Assembly: GCA_013176395.1 (NCBI GenBank)
Contig: JABMLP010000023.1
Location: 558,001 to 622,000 of the forward strand
Direction: 5' to 3'
DNA length: 64,000 nt
From: Venturia oleaginea
Lineage: Eukaryota; Ascomycota; Dothideomycetes; Venturiales; Venturiaceae
Positions 1 through 10,498 of the stretch are shown in pieces. The position numbers and the translations under genes were made by a program. The notes below the pieces were generated by a model that did no database searches, was not told the origin of the DNA, and saw only the letters and a list, made by a program, of their open reading frames with translations. Every line of letters starts with the position of its first letter. The first letter of the stretch is position 1.

Positions 1-230
1 TTCGTTGAGTCCCACTCCCAAGTCGCTGTTCAGTATTTTCATTATCATAATGAAGAACAGGTGTGAGTGCGAGGCTGAATATGAGTTCCTTCAGTTCAGA
101 GTAAGCATCTGAAATATCGAGGATCGCATCCTGAACCGGTACTTACATACTTTACCATGCCATGTCATCCCAATCATGACGGACATAATTCATTGAACGA
201 CGCGTAGAATGCCTTCACCCCAAAGACTCT

Positions 231-1158
231 TCAGTATCCTTCAATCTCTTCGCGCGGGCCTGTGCTAAGATCTGGTACCCAACCCTTGGGACGCTCAGAA
301 CCTCGAACAATAAGACCGTATAGCGCGTTTTCCACTTTCTGCACGCAGACTTGCATGACTCCCATCTTTTTGCTGATATCTCTGCCGAAAGCTCCGTCTG
401 TGGACGCATCCAGTGCCTCAAGATGTATGCGAAGATTGCGTAGATCTGTGAGCACGTCTCTGTTTTCTACTTCCAATTTTTGGGCGGGTTCTTCGGCGTC
501 GGTATCAGCCATCTGGACATCTTGGTCGAATTTTGACGTCGGTAATTGTCCACTGGTCGCAATGGCTGTGATGCTGAAGCGCATGAGCTCTCCCACCATG
601 TCGAACACTCCCAGTATGTAGTCTGATGGTGTCAACAGTACGGCCCCTCCTTCACCACCAAGCCTTGCCAGTCTCTTCACCGACTCGTCGTACGATATCA
701 ACTCTTGCGTCTCGAGGTAGTGCTGGAATGTCAGAGCCTCCATAAACTCTTGGTTGCCGCCTGTGATCTGTCGATTGTACCGATATGAATTCAGTCCTTG
801 CAAGTCGCATGATATACCGGCATACAGTTTTGTGATATTGTCCCAGTACTGCTGGCTGTCTTTTCGTATCTTAGGTGTGATGGGCTGTTTGACTTCGCGG
901 GTTCGTTGGAGGGCAAATATGCTGGCAAGAGTCAGTGAGGCGTTCCTTGGCATTAGAATTGTCATACATCTTCTTGCTTGCAGCTGTGATGTCCTTTGAG
1001 GCCTTCATGCAACGCTCTCTTCGATCGTGGTGCTCGTCCAACTCGCTCCGGAACGTCTCGAACATTGGGAGAAATGGAGACGCTGGCTTTGTATCCATGG
1101 CGAGATGTTGAGAGGCATCGACCTTCCGTCTCTTTTGGGGGGTTCCTGTATTCGCCAT
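231..1158 (-). CDS. Translin-associated factor X (TRAX)-like protein, C3PO endonuclease subunit
   Basis: Two exons, 1158-968 and 921-231, with a 46-bp GTATGA..CCAG intron (967-922); the join restores KKIIFALQR and gives 293 aa. The start is the ATG at 1158, in a good context (ACCATGG). The N-terminal KRRK is a likely nuclear signal. The segment FRSELDEHHDRRERCMKASKDI and the later motifs EFMEALTFQHYL and DMVGELMRF are hallmarks of the translin/TRAX helical fold; in TRAX the acidic residues of those two motifs form the RNase site, and they are present here. Known role: TRAX pairs with translin in the octameric C3PO complex, which cleaves single-stranded RNA. Residues 150-180 hold an acidic linker (DTDAEEPAQKLEVEN) typical of fungal members. 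It shares a short divergent promoter with the GPI mannosyltransferase gene. Translin itself is the alternative, but the ITAASKK and GELMR context favours TRAX. Confidence 0.85.
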
Positions 1159-1344
1159 GGTCACGATTGCACATTGGTGTTGGATCTGGGAGTTGGTGTA
1201 GGAAGTACTTGGGCTTGGCAATATCATATTCCCTCGAATACCAACATACGCGACACCCATACACCAACCTCTCAATCGCGTTTCTCATCTGATGAGATGA
1301 ATACACACTCTATCCCAATTGGAATTCATTCATCCAAAGATAAT
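1159..1344. promoter_or_regulatory. Bidirectional promoter between TRAX-like and GPI14 genes
   Basis: The two divergent start codons are 138-186 bp apart, depending on whether the GPI14 ATG is 1297 or 1345. The interval must therefore hold both promoters and both 5' leaders. No TATA box is obvious. This is inferred from gene arrangement only. Confidence 0.5.
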
Positions 1345-2770
1345 ATGACGCGTCTCTTCGCAAGCTCGACTTTCGTCTTTACAGGGGCCATCCTGCTACG
1401 CGTCGTGCTCCTCTTCTACGGCCTCTTTCAAGACAATTATTCGGCCTTCAAATACACGGATATCGACTATTTCGTATTCACAGATGCTGCTCGATTCGTC
1501 TCCCAAGGCCGCTCACCATATGTACGAGACACCTATCGATACACGCCACTCCTTGCCTGGATACTCCTTCCCACTACATGGAGTCGACAATGTTTTTCAT
1601 CCGGAAAAGTCTTGTTTGCACTTGCAGATATCGTCGCTGGATATCTAATCCTTCTGATTCTAAAATCCACATATCGAATGTCAGCTGAGCGAGCTCTGAA
1701 ATTTGCTTCAATCTGGCTCCTGAATCCCATGGTCGCAGCTATTAGTACGAGAGGAAGCTCCGAAGGTCTTTTGGGCGTCCTTGCTGCTGCACTGTTGTGG
1801 TCAGTCACACAGAAACGCATCAAGCTTGCAGGCGTCATTCTCGGACTAGCTGTTCACTTCAAGATATATCCTTTCATCTATGCCTCGTCAATCGTTTGGT
1901 GGCTGGATCAAGAGCGATTGACCGGCGAGTCGACGAAGAAAAAACATCACAATTTGACGAGCGCTATTTTTGGCTTCCTCAATAGCAGTCGCATTGCTTT
2001 GGCAGTATCCAGTTTGATCACTTTCACGGCCCTTAATGGTGTAATGTTTGCACTGTGAGTGGAAAGCTTAATTTCCAAGTGTAGGAACTGACCCTCTCAG
2101 ATACGGCTGGCCATTTCTGGAACACAGCTACCTTTATCATGTTTCTCGAATTGACCATCGTCACAATTTCTCACCATACAATACGATGCTGTATATTAAC
2201 TCCTCTCCAAGTGCTACATCGTCTTTGCATTTGGAATCACTAGCCTTCCTCCCTCAAATCCTGCTAAGTGCTGTAATTATTCCGCTAGCCCTGGCCAAAA
2301 GAGATCTAGCATCGACCATGTTGGCACAGACCTTTGCCTTTGTGACCTTCAACAAAGTCTGCACCAGTCAGGTAAGCGAAATCAGAAGCTTACAACAACC
2401 AGTCGAATACAAAGGCTTTGCTGACGATTGCCCAGTATTTCTTATGGTACCTGATATTCCTTCCATTCTATCTGCCCTTCTCGTCGCTTCTAAAGAGGCC
2501 AGCCATGGGCATTACTGCTGGTGTGCTATGGGTTCTGGGACAGGTGAGGATGGCATCATCCCACTTCGAGCACACTGTTGATAAAAACAGGTCTTCTGGC
2601 TGCAACAGGGCTATCATCTCGAATTTCTGGGCAACTCGACATTTGTTCCCGGTCTGTGGCTCGCGTCTTTGAGCTTCTTCGCGATAAACTGCTGGATCCT
2701 TTATATCGTTGTCAGCGATGTGATCCAGCTTGGTGACGCTACGAGTCTCCGTGTGAAGAAGTCAAGGTAA
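1345..2770 (+). CDS. GPI14: GPI mannosyltransferase 1 (PIG-M/Gpi14 family)
   Basis: Four exons: 1345-2054, 2101-2371, 2436-2543 and 2591-2770. Introns of 46, 64 and 47 bp keep one frame (422 aa). An in-frame ATG at 1297 would add 16 residues; 1345 is preferred because MTRLFASSTFVF leads straight into the first membrane helix. The motif YTDIDYFVFTDAA carries the DxD-type signature of dolichol-phosphate-mannose-dependent GT50 enzymes in the first luminal loop, followed by GRSPYVRDTYRYTPLLAW. Later exons give YGWPFLEHSYLYHVSRIDHRHNFS, PRAMGITAG-like helices and GYHLEFLGNSTFVPGLW, all characteristic of PIG-M. Role: adds the first alpha-1,4-mannose to the GPI precursor in the ER membrane, essential for GPI-anchored wall proteins. 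Multiple hydrophobic helices fit the family. The gene looks intact. Confidence 0.93.
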
Positions 2771-3786
2771 TCGTACATACCCATATGCCCATGCGACTCG
2801 GTACAAGCATTTCATGGCGCCTATCACGAAGCGACTATCTGTGAAGGTATCGGAAGTTCAGAGTGCCGTTAGGTTGCAAGAATCACTATCATTGAAGACA
2901 TTGCTTGCAAATGGAGATACAGAACTTGCACGTTGTCAGGGAACTCCACTGCCTTCCCAACAAACTCGTTGAAGGTGGTCAGGCTCAGCCTGATCTCACG
3001 TCACATGTGCGGCATCATCAGTGGGAGGCCTAGCACAACAGCCGCATTCCAGAAAACGGGATGTCGGCTGGTGCGCAATGACAAGAGTCATGCTGCAGGG
3101 ACCAGATGGCCACGAGCATGTAGCTTCTCTAGAGATTCTAGCCCATCTCGTATGCTTCCATCCGGCAGATGATGGTCACAAATCTTCCACGAGGACCACA
3201 ATTTCTGTATCTTTTTGACGCTCCTTGGCATGACCTCGCTTATTGTTGCTTGTGATAACGAGAAGACTAAATCGTGAAGGTGTGTGGTCAGAAAAAGCCC
3301 TTTTGGCATTGACTGCCCGCCCAGAAAGGTCTGGGCCAACAAGCCTTCTTAACCTCAATTTCAGACTGCAAAACCAATCTTCACACGTTTTCTGGAGTGT
3401 CTTGTTCGCACATACTTAGTCTTTATTTTGTACTATGGTACACTTTGATGTCTGTGCTACCACTCAATTCTGTCCAGACATGGCCGAGGCAGGACCTAAC
3501 CTGCAGTAAAATAGATTAAATTTGCATTACCCCTACACAGTACAAACGATCCGCCTTGTCAATCTGTAGGGAACAAGCAAGGCCAATACCAGGCCAAGCT
3601 TTAGATTGAACCCCAGTCTGGTTCTATTTGCCATCCAATTTAGTTTGATATTGTCTTGGTACGTGGACTAAGAAATTTGTGCCACACTTCCTTTCGACAT
3701 CACCTCTCACGCTCACTGATGCAGGCGCACGCTACTTTACCGTCGTTCATTTTTCTTTTGATATATTTCGTTAGGCCGGGTTGAGG
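2771..3786. other. Intergenic, no supported gene
   Basis: About 1 kb between the GPI14 stop and the GH95 start. The short frames at 2933-3372 have no recognisable motif or consistent codon pattern and overlap on both strands. The stretch probably holds the GPI14 3' end and the GH95 promoter. Confidence 0.5.
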
Positions 3787-6700
3787 ATGCGATGGATCGG
3801 TGATTTCTTGGCTGTGGCTCTTGGTTTGCTGGCAGGGCTACAGTCAGGAACTGAAGCAAAAGTTATATTTTCCACGTCGCCCGCTTCACCACAACGGATC
3901 TTGCAGGAAGGCTTTCTCATTGGAAATGGCAGACTTGGCGGTATGTTATTTGGGAAGCTGCAAGCGAGATGAGGCTGCTAAGAATGTGCAGCGATCCCAT
4001 TTGGGCAACCAACGATGGAGAAACTGAGCTTGAATCATGACTCCCTCTGGTCAGGTGGGCCTTTTGAGAATGCAGTAAGTGAATATTCTTAGACTTCTTC
4101 CCTGTTATGAAATGCTCCTATCATCATGATGCTCCAACAAGATGGGAAGGCCGGGATGAATCGACTGAATTTCGAAACGGTGGACACTATCCGTTCCTCG
4201 ACTTGTTTTACCTCGTCCAATTGAAGCTAATAGCATCCCGCAGGCATATAATGGAGGCAACCCAACTTCTGATAAATCTTCTAACCTCGGCAAAATACGG
4301 GACATGATATTTTCAACCGGCAAGGGTGGTACGTATGGAACTGGTAGCTAATGCAGCAAATGCTAATCTGTGCAGATGTTGCCTCTATCGCCGGTAACAG
4401 CAGTAATTATGGCACCTTTCGAGCCATGGCCAACCTTTCAATCGTTATCACTGATATTAAAAGTTATACCAACTACAAACGCTCGCTAGATCTTTCCACG
4501 GGCGCTCACACCACAGTCTTTACAGCTCAAGATCGAAGAGTATACACCAGCGTCTCATACTGTTCGGCACCAGCTCAAGTTTGTTTCTATCGATTGACCG
4601 TCAGCAATGGAACTTTACCAAACGTAGCGGTTTCGCTGGAAAATACGCTTGTCCCAAATAATTTGCGGATTCCATCCTGTGGTGTCAGCTTCGTCCGGCT
4701 AACGGGTGTCACGCAGATTGGACCACCAAGAGGAATGGAATATGATGTGATTGCAAGGTTATCAACGGGACCTCTTGGTATGCCAATCTCCTCTTGCAGC
4801 ACGACGTCGAATGGGACTATGGTCGTGACAGGAAGTGCATACGGGCTTACTGAACCTCTAAATACATTTAGTATCATTGTCGGGGCACAGACAGATTACG
4901 ACCAGACAATGTGCAATGCACAAAACAAATACAGCTGCAAAGGTGCTAGGCCTGGTCCTACAAACGAAAAGGTCACTGCGCTTGCTTCGACCAAGCTCGA
5001 GCCGAAACAGTTTCAAACTCACCTTCAAGATTATCAAGGTCTGATGAATCAGTTCAATCTGACGCTCCACGATCCGTGGGCGAAATCGGAATATCCCTCG
5101 GAAAGTTTGGAGCTGTATCAATTGATTGATCGATATCGTGCCACTTCGAATGTCCCATTGAAGAAACGGTCTGCGGAGCCTGAAAGCTCGAATGAGGAGT
5201 CAAAAGAGAAAAGAAGCGAGGAGAAAGAAGCGTCCGGAGAGTCCGAAGAAGAGGCAGAGAAGAAGCGCGTAGCAAAGGCAAGAGCGTGGAAGCCTATTGA
5301 GAAACGACAGAGGTGGGGTCCAACTACAATCACGTCCACGAGTGCATTTCCAGGCTTTGCTTTCCCCACGAACCTGCCTGACGGCTTCAATCCGAATTAT
5401 GAAGTCCCGTGGAGTACAGCAGGAACCATCTATCTCACCGATTACAACCAAGGAAAAGATGGCGCACCTCGAACCGCAACTATCACACTCACCAAGACTC
5501 CGTCGAACGATATGCCATACCCAACGGAAGCGCCTAACGCGCCCGCGCAGCCCCCACGACCAACAACAACATGGACAAATTCGAATTTGAACAACCAACC
5601 TCGACCCACTTTGGTCCCAGCAGGCGGCAAAGACGATCCGTCAGGCGCAGAAGATGGAGGTTCCTATGTCGAATCCCTTCTCTTTGACTATGCCCGCCAT
5701 CTGTTTATCAGTTCCTCTCGCGAGACATCCCTGCCGCCGAATTTGCAGGGAGTATGGGCTGACGGCACTTCAACGCCCTGGAGTGGCGATTACCATGCCA
5801 ACATTAATTTACAGATGAACCATTGGTTTGTGAACCAAGTTGGTCTTGGGAATTTACAAACAGCGCTTTGGAGGTTTATTAAAGACACGTGGGTACCTAG
5901 GGGAAAGGAGACGGCGAAATTACTATATGATGCTGCGGGGTGGGTCATTCATGATGAGATCAATATCTTTGGACATACGGGGATGAAAAGCGATGCCAAG
6001 TCGTCAAATTGTAAGTTCTTCTTTATGCTCCTATGAAAATCATACTGACAAGAAGGATTAGACCCTGTAGCACCAGCCTGGGTAATGCAACACGTCTACG
6101 ACCACTACGACTACACCCGCGACCTCCCGTTCCTACAAAATACGGGCTATAATCTCATGCGCGATGTCGCCGTCTTCTGGATGTCCCAACTCCAACAAGA
6201 TCGCTTCAGCAAAGACAACACACTCGTCGCCACACCCTGCAATTCCCCCGAAAATGGCCCAACAACATTCGGCTGCGCGCATTTCCAACAACTGATTTAC
6301 CAACTTTTCGAAACGACACTTAGCGCAGCCTGGGCCGTCAACGATGCCGACAAAACCTTCACAAACACTATCGATGTCTACATGTCCGCCATAGACAAAG
6401 GCCTCTACCTCGGTTCTTGGGGCGAAATCAAAGAATGGAAAATCCCCGATTCAAAGGGATTCGATAAAAAAGGCGACACGCATCGCCACCTTTCCCACCT
6501 CGTAGGCTGGTTCCCCGGCTACAGCATCAGCGCCTTCCACAACGGCTACGCAAACGCCACGATCCAAAAAGCGGTGGAGACAAGTCTAAGAAGCAGAGGC
6601 ACGGGAAAAGGCAGCGACGGAAACGCGGGCTGGGAAAAAATATGGCGTAGCGCGTGCTGGGCGCGTCTCAACAACACGGCCCAAGCCGACTTCCAACTCC

Positions 6701-7050
6701 GCTTCGCCATTGCCTCCAATTTCGCTGGTAATGGGCTTTCGCAGTATTCCGGGCTTCAGGGGCCGTTCCAGATCGATGCCAATTTCGGGATTGCCGGCGC
6801 GATGTTGGCGATGCTTGTTGTGGATTTGCCGGCGGCGTATCGGGATGGGGGGAAGAGGGGGGTGGTTCTTGGACCGGCGATTCCGAAGAGGTGGGGGCCG
6901 GGGAGTGTGGCTGGGTTGAGGATTAGAGGGGGGACGGTGTTGAGTATGGCGTGGGATGCTAATGGGAATATTTTGAACGTTACTGTTACGAAGCGGGGGG
7001 AGGGGTGTAAGTTTTATTCGAAGAAGGGGAGGTTGATTGGGGAGATTTAG
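3787..7050 (+). CDS. Glycoside hydrolase family 95 alpha-L-fucosidase with an internal dibasic insertion
   Basis: Five exons: 3787-3940, 3992-4074, 4244-4328, 4376-6010 and 6062-7050 (981 aa). The start is the ATG at 3787, opening a signal peptide ([21 protein letters not shown]). The N-terminal part has the GH95 motifs [26 protein letters not shown] and [15 protein letters not shown]. The catalytic barrel has [64 protein letters not shown] (candidate acid Glu), [13 protein letters not shown] and [10 protein letters not shown]. Role: secreted enzyme removing alpha-1,2-linked L-fucose (or L-galactose) from glycans such as xyloglucan. Oddity: about 165 residues (roughly 370-534) between the N-terminal domain and the barrel are Lys/Glu-rich, then Thr/Pro-rich, with repeated KR pairs; other GH95 proteins are short here. 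This segment is uninterrupted coding sequence in exon 4. Confidence 0.92.
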
Positions 7051-8195
7051 GGGGAGGTTGGGGAAGGGATGGGATGGGGTGTGTATGAGTTGGTATTAGA
7101 GCATAGTTTTAGCGGCGTATTTTTTGTTTCTTGTCTGGCAATGATGGTTTATTCGTGGTGTTGACTTGGGTTTGTTCTATACAATGGGGATGACGAAAGA
7201 ATTGGCTACATGTCATCGAATAGGGCGAAACCTTCCAAGTATCCCGCCGGCACTCGTACATACTACGGCGCCCGCAGCCACACAGTATCAACTTGACAAT
7301 AGTCAAGTGTGAAACCAAATCACCCCAACATGACAATGCAACAACACAGTGTCCCCTTTTACCGTTTTCGGTGGATGAGCTTGGTCTACTTCTGTTTCGA
7401 ACGGTTCGAACCACGCCGCAACTTACGCTCTACATTGTAGGCGGACGGCGGACTCTGATGACAACCCAAATTCGCTCGTAGTATACAGAAATTAACGCTG
7501 TGTATTTGACAATTCCACCGTTTGAGTTCTTCTGTAACTATAACTTTATAAACCTAGGTAAGTTTGTTGTACTACTCACCCCCGGCCACGCTTGCCGTCT
7601 TCACATTCTTTATCTGATTTACTCGGAGGCATTGCACAGCACTGTATATCTATATCGTACTCCAAACCATTCATCTAGACAATTCCTCTTTTCCTCCTCG
7701 CTGTCACGGCGTAAGTAGAAAGATATATGTATGTATGTATGTATGTGTGTATGTAATATTACTTGAAGACTTCCTTTTTTATTGGTAAGGATGGGAGAAT
7801 GGGATTTGTATATCAAAAGCTCAACTCTTTTTTTGTGGAGTCGTACGATCGTGTGGTGCTGAGGAGATGCGAGCATACTTGTGATTTGTTAATTTTCTGG
7901 CTTAGTTTTCGAGGTCAAATTTCCTGGTATGATGGTATTTGTCGGTAGTTTGTCGGTGGCTGAGGTGGGTATGGTATCTCAGAACCACATAAATTGACCA
8001 GTACTAAATCAGCTCGAGGAAAAGGGCAGTTTGAAGACTCACTTGCTCGAAGTTCATGCAAGGCATGATATTGAGATTGTTTATTCTCGGCGTGCTTCGA
8101 AGAGTATTTGGGCCAACATGTGTACAGTAGTATCCCGTATAAACCACATACATTATCTTGGTCCAAGTGACTTCATTATTCCCCCAAACACTCGT
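7051..8195. other. Intergenic with a TATG microsatellite
   Basis: No coding region is supported. A (TATG)n-type microsatellite lies at about 7726-7756. The short frames on both strands have no domain motifs. The left part should hold the fucosidase 3' UTR and the right part adjoins the broken Hsp70-like gene. Confidence 0.5.
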
Positions 8196-9727
8196 CTATG
8201 CATACGCTATACGATTGAAGTCCAGAACACTTGCCCTTGCATATTCTTTCGGCGACGAGTTCTGAAAGATCTGATGGTCATAAGTTTGCACTGGCGCAAC
8301 AGGAGCACTCATCTCCTCCCACTTGACCTGAATGGAATCACCCATCTCGATAATCTGTCCATCAAACCCTGTTACAAACCAGTCGAATCTTCTTCGTTTA
8401 CTTGGCGTAACTTCACTTACAAAGTTGAAACTGAAGATCCGCTGGTCCAACAACGACCTTAACTAAGTAGTCAACGCGCATATACTTCGCCTTAAACTGC
8501 CCATCGATTCTTCATCTTGAATTTCCGCTCATTAACGGTCGAGAGGTCAGACTTAACCTCGCATAAAACCTTTACTCCAGGTCCCACTCGGAAGGATAAG
8601 AATTGCTTTTCCAAATCGGATTGGACGACACTTTCTGGGAAAGCCCTCCGCGGATCACCAGGCGAGATCCTCCGACTGAATTTGTGGCTGATATTTTCAT
8701 TCACATTGATGGGATCTCCTTTGGTAACGAACCAGACAATGGCTTTAGTGATGTACCGTTTCTGATTTAGTGGATCAAGGTGTGTGGGCTGACCAATATG
8801 TTCCGGATTTTTGGGGTCATACAATACTTTGCATTCGGTGCCATAAGAAGATCGACAGCATCGCCATTCGAGAACGGGTTGGTTCTTCTTCGTGCGAAGC
8901 CAGTCGACTACGATACCTTTGCAGACAGCGAGCTGAGGTTCCGGTTCCACGTGGACCTGTAAGCTGGTGTGAACGTTCATTGCGTAATGTTGTTTCATTT
9001 TTCGTTGGACGTAGGTTGAGTTTCCAAAGCCTCCAGATTGAACAAGATGTGAGGTCGAGTCGCTGGGAAATTTGCGATCGAAACTTTCCATTTGTGAGTC
9101 AATGAGCTCGAAAAGTTGCTGTAGATTGGCGAATGTGAACTTCATCGCGCCGTCGATGATGCGAATTCTCTCATTGCTGTATGAAAGATTAGTTCCGTCA
9201 ACCCAATGTTGAGTATGTCTTACGTGCGAGGCGAAGCCGGCGCGAGATGCGATTGTCTTGAACTTGTTCACTGTGCTTAGGTGCCATGCCGTTGGCACAG
9301 AAAAAAACGAATTCGATGGTTGCCAGAGGCCAAGGTTTGTTGACCGATTCCAACTCCTGGGAGAGTTTCGATTCGATATGCAGAAACAACAATCGTAGAT
9401 AGTCTTCTGTCCACTCATCAACGGCAGCTTGTGACTTTGGACTATTCGTGGGGTCCTTTGCTTGCGCTTGTGCCAGTACTGTGGGATCTAGAAAGGTCTT
9501 GAACCAATCACAGTACTCGCGTGTTGTGGGATTATTCTGCTCAGCTCGCGTCTCTGACATGAAGCCCCAGCTAGATATGCCTCCACGATGCTTGTCGTAT
9601 ACCACCACAGTCGGCACTTTGTTCCCATTTGCCTGGGCTCAGCCCGGCCATTTCTGGATGCAGCGGATGGTCTCTCCTCTGGTAAGGTTGGCGTAGGCGA
9701 CCCCAGTGCCTGTGATATTGTCAATCT
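8196..9727 (-). pseudogene. Broken Hsp70-like (HSPA12-type fungal actin-like ATPase) gene
   Basis: Read from 9727 down, the N-terminal ATPase start is recognisable: GTGVAYANLTRGETIRCIQKWPG. A TGA at 9641-9639 interrupts it, after which the frame continues AQANGNKVPTVVVYDK, the usual next block. A run of seven A on the + strand (9301-9307) shifts the frame exactly where the family reads IEFVFSVPTAW. A 45-bp intron-like gap follows at about 9223-9179. The central ATPase segment with the DAGGGT-type phosphate motif is absent: the text jumps from SRAGFASH to the late block LVQSGGFGNSTYVQRKM. Near 8510 another shift is needed to join KFKMKN to KYMRVDYLVKVVVGPAD, and an intron then leads to FDGQIIEMGDSIQVKWEEM. 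At least one nonsense codon, two shifts and one internal deletion make a functional product unlikely. Confidence 0.8.
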
Positions 9728-10498
9728 ATGCTATTGATGTGCTTATTTTCGGAGTCTAATTTTGCGAATCGATTTATGAGGCTGCAAAGGTGTGTGAGAA
9801 AGTGAGAGGCCTACAGGTCATGCCATAATCCTAATAATCATTAACTCATTCAACATTGAACGTTTTCGAATGCTCACAATTGCAACGATGAGATCGAGTC
9901 CTGCTTCCATGATTAGGGACACAGTGAAAATCAAGGGAGCATCGCACTGAACAGGCTGAGTTCCAGAGCGCGATTATGAAGAAAAGCCCCGTGGGAGACA
10001 GATGGATCCAGAAGACAAACGCGGGAATTGCAGGTGATCCATAGCTTCAGCCTCAATTCGAAACGCACATACGCATGCGAAGAGCGGGAGGAGAATATCG
10101 GGGGCGCGCTGATGGACGTTCGGGAGCAGTGGAGCCAGCATGGCAGTCCAGTTTGCTTCTTGATGACGGAGCCATTGGAATTCCAGAGTGGAAACTCATC
10201 TATAGGAATATGTTTTACACCTGTTTTCTACGAGTTGACAGTCCGCTCTCGTTTGGCGCCCAGGTTGTGCACCCGGCTTTGGTCTGGTGCTGCGTACCAC
10301 GCCACCATTTTCAGCCTTGAGGTTAGCGCGTATCTCTCTCCTTTTCATAGCCTTGAACGAGGCTATGGCTACAAGCTCTTCGACGTCGCTGGAAGCTCCA
10401 ACTCTGCAGTATCTGCTTTTGCGTCTTGCACATTTTTCTCAGCTGGCTCCCTGGCTTTGAAGCCTCACCCATGACAGTTTTTTCTCCCGGGCCTCGTT
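9728..10498. other. Intergenic, no supported gene
   Basis: The open frame at 10028-10474 (+) begins at TTG, has no motif and overlaps other weak frames. I see no convincing first exon for either neighbouring broken gene here. Confidence 0.45.

Noticed and set aside
5200..5598. Antisense frames across the GH95 insertion
   Set aside because: Explained by the biased codon composition of the Lys/Glu and Pro/Thr-rich sense strand.
7401..7416. ACGGTTCGAACCACG resembling a tRNA B box
   Set aside because: No A box or acceptor stem can be folded around it.
10028..10474. 148-codon plus frame
   Set aside because: Begins at TTG, shows no motif, and has no splice-consistent partner.
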